A DNA stretch of 17,813 nt from CAMAUF01 sp046152925 (GTDB lineage: Bacteria; Chloroflexota; Dehalococcoidia; Tepidiformales; Tepidiformaceae). The position numbers were made by a program, and so were the translations under genes. This document shows positions 1 through 6,491 of this stretch, piece by piece; the first letter of the stretch is position 1, and the number at the start of each line of letters is the position of its first letter. Under the pieces are notes generated by a model. It worked only from the letters and a program-made list of their open reading frames with translations. It did not search any database and had not been told where the DNA came from. The stretch is from positions 1 through 17,813 of the forward strand of contig JBJXFX010000127.1 of assembly GCA_046152925.1 (NCBI GenBank), read 5' to 3'.

Positions 1-1010
1 CGGCCGCCTACAACGCGCTTAGCCGCGGCAAGCGCTCCATCGCGCTCAACCTGAAGGATCCCGCCGCACGCGACATCTTCTATGACCTCGTGAAGACCGC
101 CGATGTCGTGATCGAAGGCTTCCGGCCGGGCGTGGTGAAGCGCCTGGGCGTCGACTACGACACCCTCGCCGGGATCAACCCCGGCGTCGTCTGCTGTTCC
201 ATCTCCGGCTTCGGCCAAACCGGGCCATACAGCAACCTCGTCGGCCACGACATCAACTACATCGCGACCGGCGGCGCCCTCTGGGTGACCGGGCGCGAAG
301 CCCAGCCGCCGTCGATCCCAATCAACCTCGTGGCCGACTTTGCGGGCGGCGGCCTGATGGGCGGCTTCGCGATCTGCGTGGCGCTTTTGGCGCGCGAAAA
401 GACCGGCCGCGGCCAGAACGTCGACATGGGCATGAGCGACGGCGTCCTTTCGCTGATGACCTCAGCGTTCACCGGGTACTTCGCCACGGGCAAGGGCATC
501 GATCGCGGCGGGATGGTCCTCAACGGCGCATCGCACTTTTATGGCGTGTACGAGACGAAGGACGGCCGCTGGTTCTCCCTGGGTAGCATCGAGCCGCACT
601 TCTACGCCGCGCTTTGCGAAGTGCTCGCCCTGCCGGAAATCGCGGAGCACCAGCACGACCAGTCGCGCTGGCCCGAATTCAAGGAAAAGGTCGCCAGCGT
701 GATGAAGACGAAAACCGCGGACGAGTGGATGGCCATCATGTCGGAGCGGGACATCTGCGCCGCCACCGTCTTGGAGCAGCAGGCGGTGGTCACGAATCCA
801 CACAACCTTGCGCGCGGGATGGTGGTGGAGGTCGACACGCCCGTCGGGAAGGTGAAGCAGATTGGCGTCGGGCCGAAGCTGAGCCACACGCCGGGTATGC
901 CCACCAAGGGCGCGCCAACCCTTGGCCAACACACCGACGAGGTGCTCGGGGGCCTCGGGTTCGATGCGGCCAAGATCGCCGAGCTACGCGCGAGCGGCGC
1001 GGTGGGATGA
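1..1010 (+). CDS. CaiB/BaiF family protein, alpha-methylacyl-CoA racemase-like (5' partial)
   Basis: The reading frame is open from base 3, so the gene starts upstream of the window and the first in-window start codon (GTG at 90) is internal. Residues before it (SRGKRSIALNLK) match the conserved N-terminal block of family III CoA-transferases. The GHDINY motif gives His at 246-248, and exactly 30 residues later NLVADFAGG gives Asp at 336-338. This is the His/Asp catalytic pair and spacing known from Mycobacterium tuberculosis MCR, so epimerisation of 2-methylacyl-CoA thioesters is likelier than CoA transfer. A further Asp (438-440, GMSDG) sits at the transferase nucleophile position. About 335 residues are visible against a usual 360-400. 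The stop is followed one base later by the DUF2283 gene, suggesting co-transcription. The substrate is unknown; a CoA-transferase role remains possible. Confidence 0.88.
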   Translation, partial: AAYNALSRGKRSIALNLKDPAARDIFYDLVKTADVVIEGFRPGVVKRLGVDYDTLAGINPGVVCCSISGFGQTGPYSNLVGHDINYIATGGALWVTGREAQPPSIPINLVADFAGGGLMGGFAICVALLAREKTGRGQNVDMGMSDGVLSLMTSAFTGYFATGKGIDRGGMVLNGASHFYGVYETKDGRWFSLGSIEPHFYAALCEVLALPEIAEHQHDQSRWPEFKEKVASVMKTKTADEWMAIMSERDICAATVLEQQAVVTNPHNLARGMVVEVDTPVGKVKQIGVGPKLSHTPGMPTKGAPTLGQHTDEVLGGLGFDAAKIAELRASGAVG

Positions 1011-1011
1011 G

Positions 1012-1215
1012 ATGAAGCTTCACGTCGATCGCGAACTCGGGGCCATCCATCTCGTGCTGTCGGATGCGCAGGGGATCATCGAGTCGGAGGAGGTGCATCC
1101 CGGCGTCGTCCTCGACTTCGACGCGGAAAGGCGCGTAGTTGGGGTCGAACTTCTCGGCCTCCGGGATCGCATCCCCGACGCGATGTTGCGTTCGCTTGAA
1201 TTCGAGACGAGCTAA
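1012..1215 (+). CDS. DUF2283 family small protein
   Basis: A 67-residue protein starting at ATG 1012, one base after the stop of the racemase-like gene, with purine-rich GGGATGAG just upstream as a plausible ribosome site. It follows the DUF2283 pattern: an N-terminal DRELGAIHLVLSD strand pair, an ESEEVHPGVVLDFD block and the VVGVELLGLRDR strand. The function of DUF2283 is not established. In many genomes such proteins sit beside a DUF4258 partner and are suspected toxin-antitoxin components, but no DUF4258 gene is next to this one. It converges with hicB, 67 bp apart. A weak GCCCG/CGGGC hairpin lies at 1216-1232 right after the stop, without a T-tract. The family call is good; the role is unknown. 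Confidence 0.8.
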   Translation: MKLHVDRELGAIHLVLSDAQGIIESEEVHPGVVLDFDAERRVVGVELLGLRDRIPDAMLRSLEFETS

Positions 1216-1282
1216 GCCCGGCGCCGACGGGCGGCTCCTGGCCGATCTCGCTCGACCTGACAGCAGACCTCGACCGGCAGTT

Positions 1283-1504
1283 CTAAACCCCCGCCGTGAC
1301 ACGGGCTGCGCGTGTGCGTGGCTTCGGGATCGGGAGCCCGGCGAGTTTCATGCCGTCGAGGTGGAACTTCAGCGCAGATCGAAGTTCCGCCAAAGTTTCG
1401 TCGACGGTAGCCCCGGTAGCGATACAGCCAGGAACGTCTGGGAGAAACGCCGAGAAGTTGTCGCCGGCCTCCTCGACGACAGCCAGATACTCACGGTCTT
1501 CCAT
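1283..1504 (-). CDS. hicB: HicB-family antitoxin
   Basis: A 73-residue protein with the partial RNase H-like HicB fold: EYLAVVEEAGDNFSAFLPDVPGC, then ATGATVDETLAELRSALKFHLDGM. HicB normally binds and neutralises the mRNA-cleaving toxin HicA, and the pair often represses its own promoter. It starts two bases after the hicA stop, in the usual hicA-then-hicB order. The C-terminus ends in PKPRTRAARVTAGV and shows no recognisable ribbon-helix-helix or helix-turn-helix domain, so any DNA binding would need another explanation. The ATG at 1502-1504 fits the family start. Confident in the family; whether it acts as an antitoxin is uncertain because the HicA partner looks catalytically altered. Confidence 0.88.
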   Translation of the reverse strand: MEDREYLAVVEEAGDNFSAFLPDVPGCIATGATVDETLAELRSALKFHLDGMKLAGLPIPKPRTRAARVTAGV

Positions 1505-1506
1505 GC

Positions 1507-1701
1507 CTATCGACCCCTCCCAAGGCCCGCCTGCCGGCGGATGCTTTGTAGCGTTGCCGGGGCGACCTCATCTCCCGGTTTCCCTGCGACAGTCACCAAG
1601 CCACGTTTGGATGGATGCTTAAGTTGCCGGTCACTGCCACGTGTCCGGTCAACGTACCACCCATCCCGGTACAGCAGGTCGAGGAGGTCGCGCACCTGCA
1701 T
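1507..1701 (-). CDS. hicA: HicA-family toxin with altered catalytic residue
   Basis: A 64-residue double-stranded-RNA-binding-like protein matching HicA: VRDLLDLLYRDGWYVDRTRG, then KHPSKRGLVTVAGKPGDE and a C-terminal LQSIRRQAGL helix. HicA toxins are ribosome-independent mRNA interferases whose single catalytic His lies in a GSH motif near residue 24. Here the motif reads RGSDRQ: residue 24 is Asp (GAC, bases 1632-1630 on the minus strand) instead of His (CAC). The second conserved His, in KHP at residue 29, is kept. The rest of the fold and the downstream hicB look intact, so this is a point substitution and not general decay. Predicted to be a weakened or inactive nuclease, perhaps retained as a regulator or RNA binder. 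Confidence 0.88.
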   Translation of the reverse strand: MQVRDLLDLLYRDGWYVDRTRGSDRQLKHPSKRGLVTVAGKPGDEVAPATLQSIRRQAGLGRGR

Positions 1702-1711
1702 CCTTCACCCC

Positions 1712-1730
1712 AGAACCTACATGAGAACCT
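1712..1730. repeat. 7-bp direct repeat upstream of hicA
   Basis: AGAACCT occurs at 1712-1718 and again at 1724-1730, a 12-bp period, 10 bp upstream of the hicA start codon. Direct or inverted repeats at this position are typical of toxin-antitoxin operators. With only two copies and no experimental data, an operator role is inference. The region 1702-1778 must also hold the hicAB promoter, but I see no convincing -35/-10 pair. Confidence 0.4.
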
Positions 1731-1778
1731 GGCCGGCTGGGAATCACCATGACCGACCCTTCGATGGGCACGCGCCGG

Positions 1779-2243
1779 CTAATAGCGGCCGCCCAGCTTC
1801 GAGTGGTCCCAGCTGTAGATGTCGTCCGGCTTCACGCGGATGACGACGCGCTTCGAGGCGACAGCGAGCGCTTGCTCGCTCGTCTCCATCGGGGCGGGGA
1901 TGCCGTTGTACTTCGCGCCGACGAGGCCCATGATCCGCGCCGTGTCGGCCGGGACGTCGGCGATCTCCGCCGTCCCTTCGATGACGAGGCCGCGCAGCTC
2001 CGCATAGAGCTTCCCGCTTTCGAGCATGCAGCTAATCTTCGGGTCGCGCTGTAGGTTGAGCACCTTTTGGCTCTTCCGGAAGGTCGTGAACGCGACCATC
2101 CCGCGGTCGACGACGTACCACATGGCGACGAGGTGCGGGTACCCCTTCGGGCCGACCGACGCCACTTGAAGCGTCCAGCTGTCGTTGAGGAAGGCGTCCT
2201 GCTCTTCCTGGGTGAGGGCGATGGAGCCGCGGCGGCTTGGCAT
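1779..2243 (-). CDS. PPOX-class (F420/FMN-dependent) split-barrel oxidoreductase family protein
   Basis: A 154-residue protein of the pyridoxamine-5'-phosphate-oxidase-like superfamily. The split barrel is visible: WTLQVASVGPKGYPHLVAMW (residues 23-42), then AFTTFRKSQKVLNLQRDPKIS (51-71) and the ELRGLVIEGTAEI strand (82-94), a pattern typical of the short PPOX proteins that use F420 or FMN. The start is ATG 2243, with GGAG about nine bases upstream; a longer reading frame up to 2354 runs back through the divergent neighbour and has no homology-like content. Substrate and cofactor cannot be told from sequence. The gene is divergent from another PPOX protein across a 77-bp spacer, so the two may share regulation. 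Confidence 0.85.
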   Translation of the reverse strand: MPSRRGSIALTQEEQDAFLNDSWTLQVASVGPKGYPHLVAMWYVVDRGMVAFTTFRKSQKVLNLQRDPKISCMLESGKLYAELRGLVIEGTAEIADVPADTARIMGLVGAKYNGIPAPMETSEQALAVASKRVVIRVKPDDIYSWDHSKLGGRY

Positions 2244-2320
2244 TCGGTCGTCTCCGGCGGGATGTAAGATGCCCGCAGCGTACCGGCCCCGCTCCCCTGG
2301 GGCCACAGGAGAGGACCACG
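2244..2320. promoter_or_regulatory. Divergent intergenic region with inverted repeat
   Basis: This 77-bp spacer separates two divergently transcribed PPOX-family genes and must contain both promoters. It carries a perfect inverted repeat, GGCCCC (2285-2290) and GGGGCC (2299-2304), with an 8-base gap. The repeat lies just upstream of the AGGAGAGG ribosome site of the plus-strand gene, so it could be an operator or a 5'-UTR hairpin. A TAAGAT at 2265-2270 is a weak -10 candidate for the plus direction without a good -35. Confidence 0.4.
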
Positions 2321-2935
2321 ATGGCCTACGAGTGGAACGACGGCGAGCGGACAATCCAAGCGCGTTTCGACACGACCCGCCTAGCGGACAGGGTCAGCCA
2401 ATTGACGCGCGACCACATCGATGACAACGACCGTGCGTTCATTGAGGCGCGAGACATGTTCTTCCTCGCCTCCGTCGATGCGCGGGGCAACGTCGACTGC
2501 GGGTACAAGGGCGGCGACCCCGGCTTCGTCCGCGTGCTCGACCCCAAGACGCTCGCCTTTCCTAGCTACGACGGCAACGGCCAGTTCATGGGCGCAGGTA
2601 ACATCCTGACAAACGGCAAGGTCGGGCTGCTCTTCATCGACTTCGAGCGCGCCCGGCGGATGCGCGTGAACGGCACCGCGACGATCGACTTCGAGGACCC
2701 GCTGGTGGCGGAGTTCCCGGAAGCGCTGTTCGTCGTCCGCGTCCACGCGGAAGAGGTGTTCCCGAACTGCCCGCGCTACATCCACAAGATGGAGCTGGTC
2801 GAGCGTTCGGAATTCGTCCCGCGCTCAGGCTGCGAAACACCCGAGCCTGACTGGAAGGGCCACTTCGAAGACGCGCTCCCGGCCGCCGACCAGGAACGGC
2901 GGGCCGCCAAGCGCGCCGCTTCGACCGGCGAATGA
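2321..2935 (+). CDS. Pyridoxamine 5'-phosphate oxidase-like FMN-binding protein
   Basis: A 204-residue PPOX-like protein. Residues 36-66 (NDRAFIEARDMFFLASVDARGNVDCGYKGG) form the first barrel strands, followed by LDPKTLAFPSYDGNGQF (73-89), NGKVGLLFIDFERARRMRVNGTATI (98-122) and the EEVFPNCPRYIHKM block (144-157). All are typical of the roughly 200-residue PPOX subfamily predicted to bind flavin. ATG 2321 is preceded by AGGAGAGG; the longer frame from 2237 crosses the intergenic region and is rejected. Its stop overlaps the next gene's start in an ATGA (2932-2935), implying translational coupling to the methyltransferase. The reaction is unknown; the coupling suggests they act on or respond to a common process. 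Confidence 0.87.
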   Translation: MAYEWNDGERTIQARFDTTRLADRVSQLTRDHIDDNDRAFIEARDMFFLASVDARGNVDCGYKGGDPGFVRVLDPKTLAFPSYDGNGQFMGAGNILTNGKVGLLFIDFERARRMRVNGTATIDFEDPLVAEFPEALFVVRVHAEEVFPNCPRYIHKMELVERSEFVPRSGCETPEPDWKGHFEDALPAADQERRAAKRAASTGE

Positions 2936-4515
2936 ACGAGGCCAGCGCCGAGCTCGAACGGGCCTACAACGCGCTCCCCTACCTGAGCGACGCGTTCCCA
3001 CAGGCCCATCCCGACCGGATGGCGACCATTGCGACGCTGCTCGGGCTCGACCCCGCGCACCCAAACCGCTGCCGCGTGTTGGAGGTGGGCTGCGCGGCGG
3101 GCGGCAACCTGATCCCGATGGCGTACAACCTGCCTGGCAGTGAGTTCGTCGGCATCGACCTCGCTGCCAGGCATATCGACGAGGGCAACGCGATCATCGG
3201 CGAGCTCGGCCTCGCCAACGTCCGCCTGATCCACCAAGACCTTTCAACTGTCGGCGCAGAGTTGGGGGAGTTCGACTACATCATCGCCCACGGTGTCTGG
3301 TCGTGGGTGCCTCGCGAGGTCCGCGAGGCGCTCTTTGCGCTCTGCCGGGCCCGGTTGCAGCCCCACGGCGTCGCCTACATCAGCTACAACGTCCTCCCCG
3401 GGTACCATATGTTCCAAATGGTCCGCGGGATGATGCAGTTCCACACCCGCGACCTGGACGACGCGCTGGAAGAGGTCGCGAGCGCCCGCGATTTCATCGG
3501 GACGCTCGCCGCGGCGCTCGACGACGACAACTACTACGGGAGCTTCATCAAGGGGTACCACAACGCGCGCCTCGCGCCGGGCGGGTCGCGCCACCCCGGC
3601 GATTCAGGGATCGCCCACGATGAGCTGGCGTCGATCAATGACCCGGTCTACTTCTGGCAGTTCATGGAGCGCGCTCAGGATCACGGGCTCCAATACCTTG
3701 GCGAAGCGCGCTTCGACTCGATGTTCCCGAAGAACACAACGCCCGAGCTCGAGGGCTGGCTCGGCGATCACGCCCGGTCGATCGTCGACTACGAGCAGTA
3801 CCTCGACTTCGTGGGAAATCGCGGTTTCCGCGAGACCCTCCTCTGCCGGGACGACCTCGCGGTCAGCCGTCGCCTGAACCCCGAACGAATCCGGCGCCTT
3901 CGCGTGACGACGGGGGCCCGCCCGGCCGAGGCGGAGCCCGACATCGCAGACACGAGCATCGTGCGCTTCGAGTCGATCAGTGGGGCCAAGTTTTCGAGCG
4001 ACCACCCGCTCACGAAGGCGGCGATGCTCGTGCTCTCGCGGGCTGCGCCGCGGGCCGTACCGGTCTCCGAGCTGGAAGACGCGGCCGCCGGGATGCTCGG
4101 ACAGAGCGCCGCTTCGGTCGAGGACGCGAGCCTACTCGCGAGCAACCTGACGAAGGCCTATTCCTATAGCTCGGAGTTGGTCAGCTTCAGCGTCTTCCAG
4201 CCTCCAATCCTCTTGGAGGTGACCGAACGGCCGCTGGCGAGCCGGCTGGCTCGGCTGCAGGTTGCACACGGCCGGGCCACGGTCACAAGCCTGCGGCACG
4301 AACGGGTCAACCTCGACCGCCTTGACGCGGAAATCCTCAGCCGACTCGACGGTGCGCACGACATGGAAGCGATCGTGGACGGGGTGGTCGCCGACCTCGT
4401 GGCGGAAGAGCCCCTCCCGGAGGGCGCCGACCCCGGCGAGGCGAGGCAGCAGATCACCACAGCCGTCGGTCAGCGCTTGCGAGGCCTGATGTTTGCGGGT
4501 CTCTTGGAGGGTTAG
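2932..4515 (+). CDS. Class I SAM methyltransferase with methyltransferase regulatory domain
   Basis: A 527-residue protein. The N-terminal Rossmann methyltransferase has motif I VLEVGCAAGGNL (residues 49-60), the SAM-ribose-binding acidic strand EFVGIDLA (71-78) and FDYIIAHGVWSWVP (114-127). After SYNVLPGYHM (151-160), the middle segment around HDELASINDPVYFWQFMERA (229-248) matches the methyltransferase regulatory domain. The C-terminal 180 residues look like the winged-helix tail found in the same protein family. This overall architecture is shared with rickettsial protein-lysine methyltransferases PKMT1/2, which methylate outer-membrane protein lysines, but most relatives are uncharacterised. 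The protein is cytosolic, with no signal peptide. It is translationally coupled to the PPOX gene. Its last 62 bases overlap the convergent SGNH hydrolase gene. The methyltransferase call is firm; the acceptor is unknown. Confidence 0.88.
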   Translation: MNEASAELERAYNALPYLSDAFPQAHPDRMATIATLLGLDPAHPNRCRVLEVGCAAGGNLIPMAYNLPGSEFVGIDLAARHIDEGNAIIGELGLANVRLIHQDLSTVGAELGEFDYIIAHGVWSWVPREVREALFALCRARLQPHGVAYISYNVLPGYHMFQMVRGMMQFHTRDLDDALEEVASARDFIGTLAAALDDDNYYGSFIKGYHNARLAPGGSRHPGDSGIAHDELASINDPVYFWQFMERAQDHGLQYLGEARFDSMFPKNTTPELEGWLGDHARSIVDYEQYLDFVGNRGFRETLLCRDDLAVSRRLNPERIRRLRVTTGARPAEAEPDIADTSIVRFESISGAKFSSDHPLTKAAMLVLSRAAPRAVPVSELEDAAAGMLGQSAASVEDASLLASNLTKAYSYSSELVSFSVFQPPILLEVTERPLASRLARLQVAHGRATVTSLRHERVNLDRLDAEILSRLDGAHDMEAIVDGVVADLVAEEPLPEGADPGEARQQITTAVGQRLRGLMFAGLLEG

Positions 4516-5299
4516 CCGCGGATAGTCCGTTCGCCGCGCCACCCGGCGAGGGGAGGGCGCCGCTCGCGAGCACGGTGCTCAAGATGGCGTCGGCCTGGAT
4601 GCGTTGGCCCAGCTCGCTCTTGTGGAGGCCGTCGGCGAGGTAGAGTTCGCCCTGACGGGGATGCGCGGCCCACGGCGTCGCACAGTCCGCGATGGTGAAG
4701 CGATGCGAGCGAGAGACCGCCTCCAGTTCCGCCCGGCACTCCGCGAAGATCCGGCGCGCATCCGGCTGGTCGCGGTGAATGGCGTCGCTGATGGTGGGCT
4801 CGCACATGCTGACAACGACGAGCCCCTCGCGGTGCGCGAGGAGATGCTGAATCTGTGTCAGGTTACTCATCACGTCGGCGCGAGTCGTAATTGTTTCCGT
4901 TCCAAGCACGCGGCGGGCGAGCCAGCGACCCGTCACATTGACCCTGCGTTGCCAACCATACGGCTGGCCAAGCCTTGTCTCAGCTTGGGTGACGATGCGG
5001 CGATAGGCGCGGTTGACGCGCGGCCCATGCCGCCGCCGCATCCGCTCGCTCACGGTCGAAACGATCGCCGGGAAGAATCCAAAAGAGTGGATGGCGATGT
5101 CGGGATCGACCGAATCGATCGCCGCGGCGGCGATCCCGATCGCCTTCGGCCCGACAGGGAAGACCACTTGGTGGGTCAACTCAACCGGTTCGCCGATGAG
5201 CGCGGGCAGCTCGTGGGCGACAATCCAGGGCCAGGCGAGCGATCTGTCGGAGAGGCCGGTGCCAGATGAGCTACTCGAGCCGATGACAAGCAGCCGCAA
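4454..5299 (-). CDS. SGNH/GDSL-like hydrolase family protein
   Basis: A 281-residue protein read from TTG 5299, where AAGGGGGAG gives a good ribosome site and the protein begins MRLLVIGSSSSSGTGLSD. This is a block I with the nucleophile Ser probably at residue 9. Block V, ADGLHKSELGQR, supplies Asp223 and His226. Blocks II and III are unclear: where most families have GxND, this one has AIHSFGFFPAI, so the oxyanion Asn is not evident. The open frame extends upstream to 5461 but that part overlaps CvpA and lacks family features. No signal peptide is seen. It probably hydrolyses an ester or acyl group, possibly on a glycan. The final 30 residues after the hydrolase core form a low-complexity tail that reads antisense to the methyltransferase end. 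It lies 70 bp downstream of CvpA on the same strand. Confidence 0.7.
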   Translation of the reverse strand: MRLLVIGSSSSSGTGLSDRSLAWPWIVAHELPALIGEPVELTHQVVFPVGPKAIGIAAAAIDSVDPDIAIHSFGFFPAIVSTVSERMRRRHGPRVNRAYRRIVTQAETRLGQPYGWQRRVNVTGRWLARRVLGTETITTRADVMSNLTQIQHLLAHREGLVVVSMCEPTISDAIHRDQPDARRIFAECRAELEAVSRSHRFTIADCATPWAAHPRQGELYLADGLHKSELGQRIQADAILSTVLASGALPSPGGAANGLSAANPPRDPQTSGLASADRRLW

Positions 5300-5369
5300 A
5301 GTCTCCCCCTTCCGCCCAACGTCGGGAAGGATCGCATAGCAGCGAGCTTCGGGAAATCGGACGCGGAGT

Positions 5370-5912
5370 TTAGGGCGCTTCGTCGTCGATCTGTTCGTCC
5401 AGGGCCAGGGCCGGTCGCAGGAAGAGGTCGACGGCATCGTCGAAGCGCGAAGGAAGGACACCGAGCACGAGCGGCGCCCAATCCAACAGCTCCGTGGCGA
5501 CCTCAGAGTCGTTGATGCTCCGTTGCAGGTTGGGCTTGGGGAAAACGACCAGCGCGACCAAGACCACTTGGGCGATCAGCACGCCCTTCGCGAAGCCAAA
5601 GACCGCCCCGGCAGCGTGGTCCAACATGCCGAGGTTGAGCAGCCGCACGAGGTCCCTCAGAAGGTAGGCGCCGATTTGGCCGCCCGCCACGACGCCACCC
5701 CAGATAGCGAGAAACGCGATCAGTGCGGCGATCGTGGAGTTGTCGGTGATCGGCTCCACTTTCGGGACCATGTCGTCGTAGAACAGGCCAGCGATCGGCA
5801 CGCCGAGCACCACCGCGGCGAACGCAACGACCTCGCGGATGAGCCCGTTGCGGAAGGCCCGCCAGGTAAGAAAGCCAACAAAGGCGAGCAGGACAACGCT
5901 AACCCAGTCCAT
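5370..5912 (-). CDS. CvpA family membrane protein
   Basis: A 180-residue protein starting MDWVSVVLLAFVGFLTWRAF, the usual CvpA opening with its acidic/aromatic start and early Gly. Four membrane spans are likely at about 2-20, 26-45, 60-85 and 100-120, with the conserved RNGLIREVV loop after the first and LDHAAGAVFGFAKG before the last. In E. coli CvpA is needed for colicin V production and bile tolerance; a general role in membrane homeostasis is suspected. ATG 5912 fits the family; the TTG ten codons upstream adds a charged, unconserved extension. The C-terminal tail is acidic and probably cytosolic. It is the first gene of a minus-strand pair with the SGNH hydrolase and divergent from the Trm112-like gene. 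Confidence 0.85.
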   Translation of the reverse strand: MDWVSVVLLAFVGFLTWRAFRNGLIREVVAFAAVVLGVPIAGLFYDDMVPKVEPITDNSTIAALIAFLAIWGGVVAGGQIGAYLLRDLVRLLNLGMLDHAAGAVFGFAKGVLIAQVVLVALVVFPKPNLQRSINDSEVATELLDWAPLVLGVLPSRFDDAVDLFLRPALALDEQIDDEAP

Positions 5913-6039
5913 CCTGGGCCACCATCGTTCACGCCCGATCAAGGTTCAACTTCGACGGCGTGCCGCCTTGCTCCGCCGTTTCCACGCGGCCGAGGCGGGG
6001 CGGAGTGCGCCGCAGCGCCGGCCGCGGTAGCATCCACTC
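5913..6039. promoter_or_regulatory. Divergent intergenic region; possible leaderless -10 for the Trm112-like gene
   Basis: This 127-bp spacer is between cvpA (minus) and the Trm112-like gene (plus). TAGCAT at 6028-6033 ends six bases before the GTG start at 6040, the spacing expected of a -10 element on a leaderless transcript, and no Shine-Dalgarno sequence is present there. No good -35 is visible. The assignment is weak. Confidence 0.3.
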
Positions 6040-6225
6040 GTGCGACGCGACCTGATGGACATCCTGGTGTGCCCCCTCTGCCACGGCGAGCTCGATCTGC
6101 GCGTGGAACAAGAGGCCGCAGACCGCGTGATCGAGGGCAACCTCCGCTGCCGTGCCTGCGGCGCGGACTTCCCGATCAACGACGGGCTGCCGAACCTGCT
6201 CCCGCCTGAGCTCCGCGAAGCATGA
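6040..6225 (+). CDS. Trm112-like zinc-binding protein
   Basis: A 61-residue protein with the Trm112 hallmarks: RRDLMDILVCPLCHGELDL with Cys11 and Cys14, then NLRCRACGADFPINDGLPNLLP with two more Cys forming the zinc ribbon. Trm112 proteins act as small activating subunits of methyltransferases in eukaryotes and archaea; bacterial homologues are less well studied. The GTG start at 6040 gives the full MRRDLMDILV N-terminus usual for the family; ATG 6055 is an alternative that would drop five residues. It overlaps the next small membrane-protein gene by ATGA. The methyltransferase at 2932 is in the window but not adjacent, so partnership with it is speculative. Confidence 0.87.
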   Translation: MRRDLMDILVCPLCHGELDLRVEQEAADRVIEGNLRCRACGADFPINDGLPNLLPPELREA

Positions 6226-6491
6226 CCGAAGAAATCCCGCCGTGGCCGCATAAGCCAGCGCCGCCCGAGCGGCGGCGGATCGTGCCACCCTGGCCGCTTC
6301 TCTGGCGCGGCGCCGCCCTCCTCCTCATGGCAGCGACGGGGGCGCACTTCGCGGTGCGCCCGTTGCTCGCCGGCCGGTGGTGGTCGCTGGTCGCGACGCC
6401 GGTCGGAGGGGTCGTCACCGTGCTGTCGCTTTGGGCCGCGCTCGTCCACCTCACCGGCGGCGAGAAGTTCGACGACCACGAATTCGTTTAG
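6222..6491 (+). CDS. Small two-span membrane protein, function unknown
   Basis: An 89-residue protein starting at ATG 6222 inside the stop of the Trm112-like gene (ATGA overlap), so it is almost surely co-translated. The N-terminal 25 residues are Pro- and charge-rich (PPWPHKPAPPERRR). Two hydrophobic stretches follow, about residues 25-45 (PLLWRGAALLLMAATGAHFAV) and 53-76 (SLVATPVGGVVTVLSLWAALVHLT), then an acidic tail GGEKFDDHEFV. I do not recognise a family. Its stop TAG overlaps the convergent folK stop within 6488-6491. Coding is supported by the coupling and strong GC codon bias; the role is unknown. Confidence 0.7.
   Translation: MTEEIPPWPHKPAPPERRRIVPPWPLLWRGAALLLMAATGAHFAVRPLLAGRWWSLVATPVGGVVTVLSLWAALVHLTGGEKFDDHEFV

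Noticed and set aside
1216..1232. Terminator after the DUF2283 gene
   Set aside because: The stem is only 5 bp with a 7-base loop and no T-tract; too weak to call.
1012..1504. DUF2283 and HicB as a toxin-antitoxin pair
   Set aside because: They are on opposite strands, converge, and HicB already has its HicA partner directly upstream.
5300..5461. N-terminal extension of the SGNH hydrolase
   Set aside because: It overlaps the CvpA coding end and lacks family similarity, while TTG 5299 has a strong ribosome site directly before block I.
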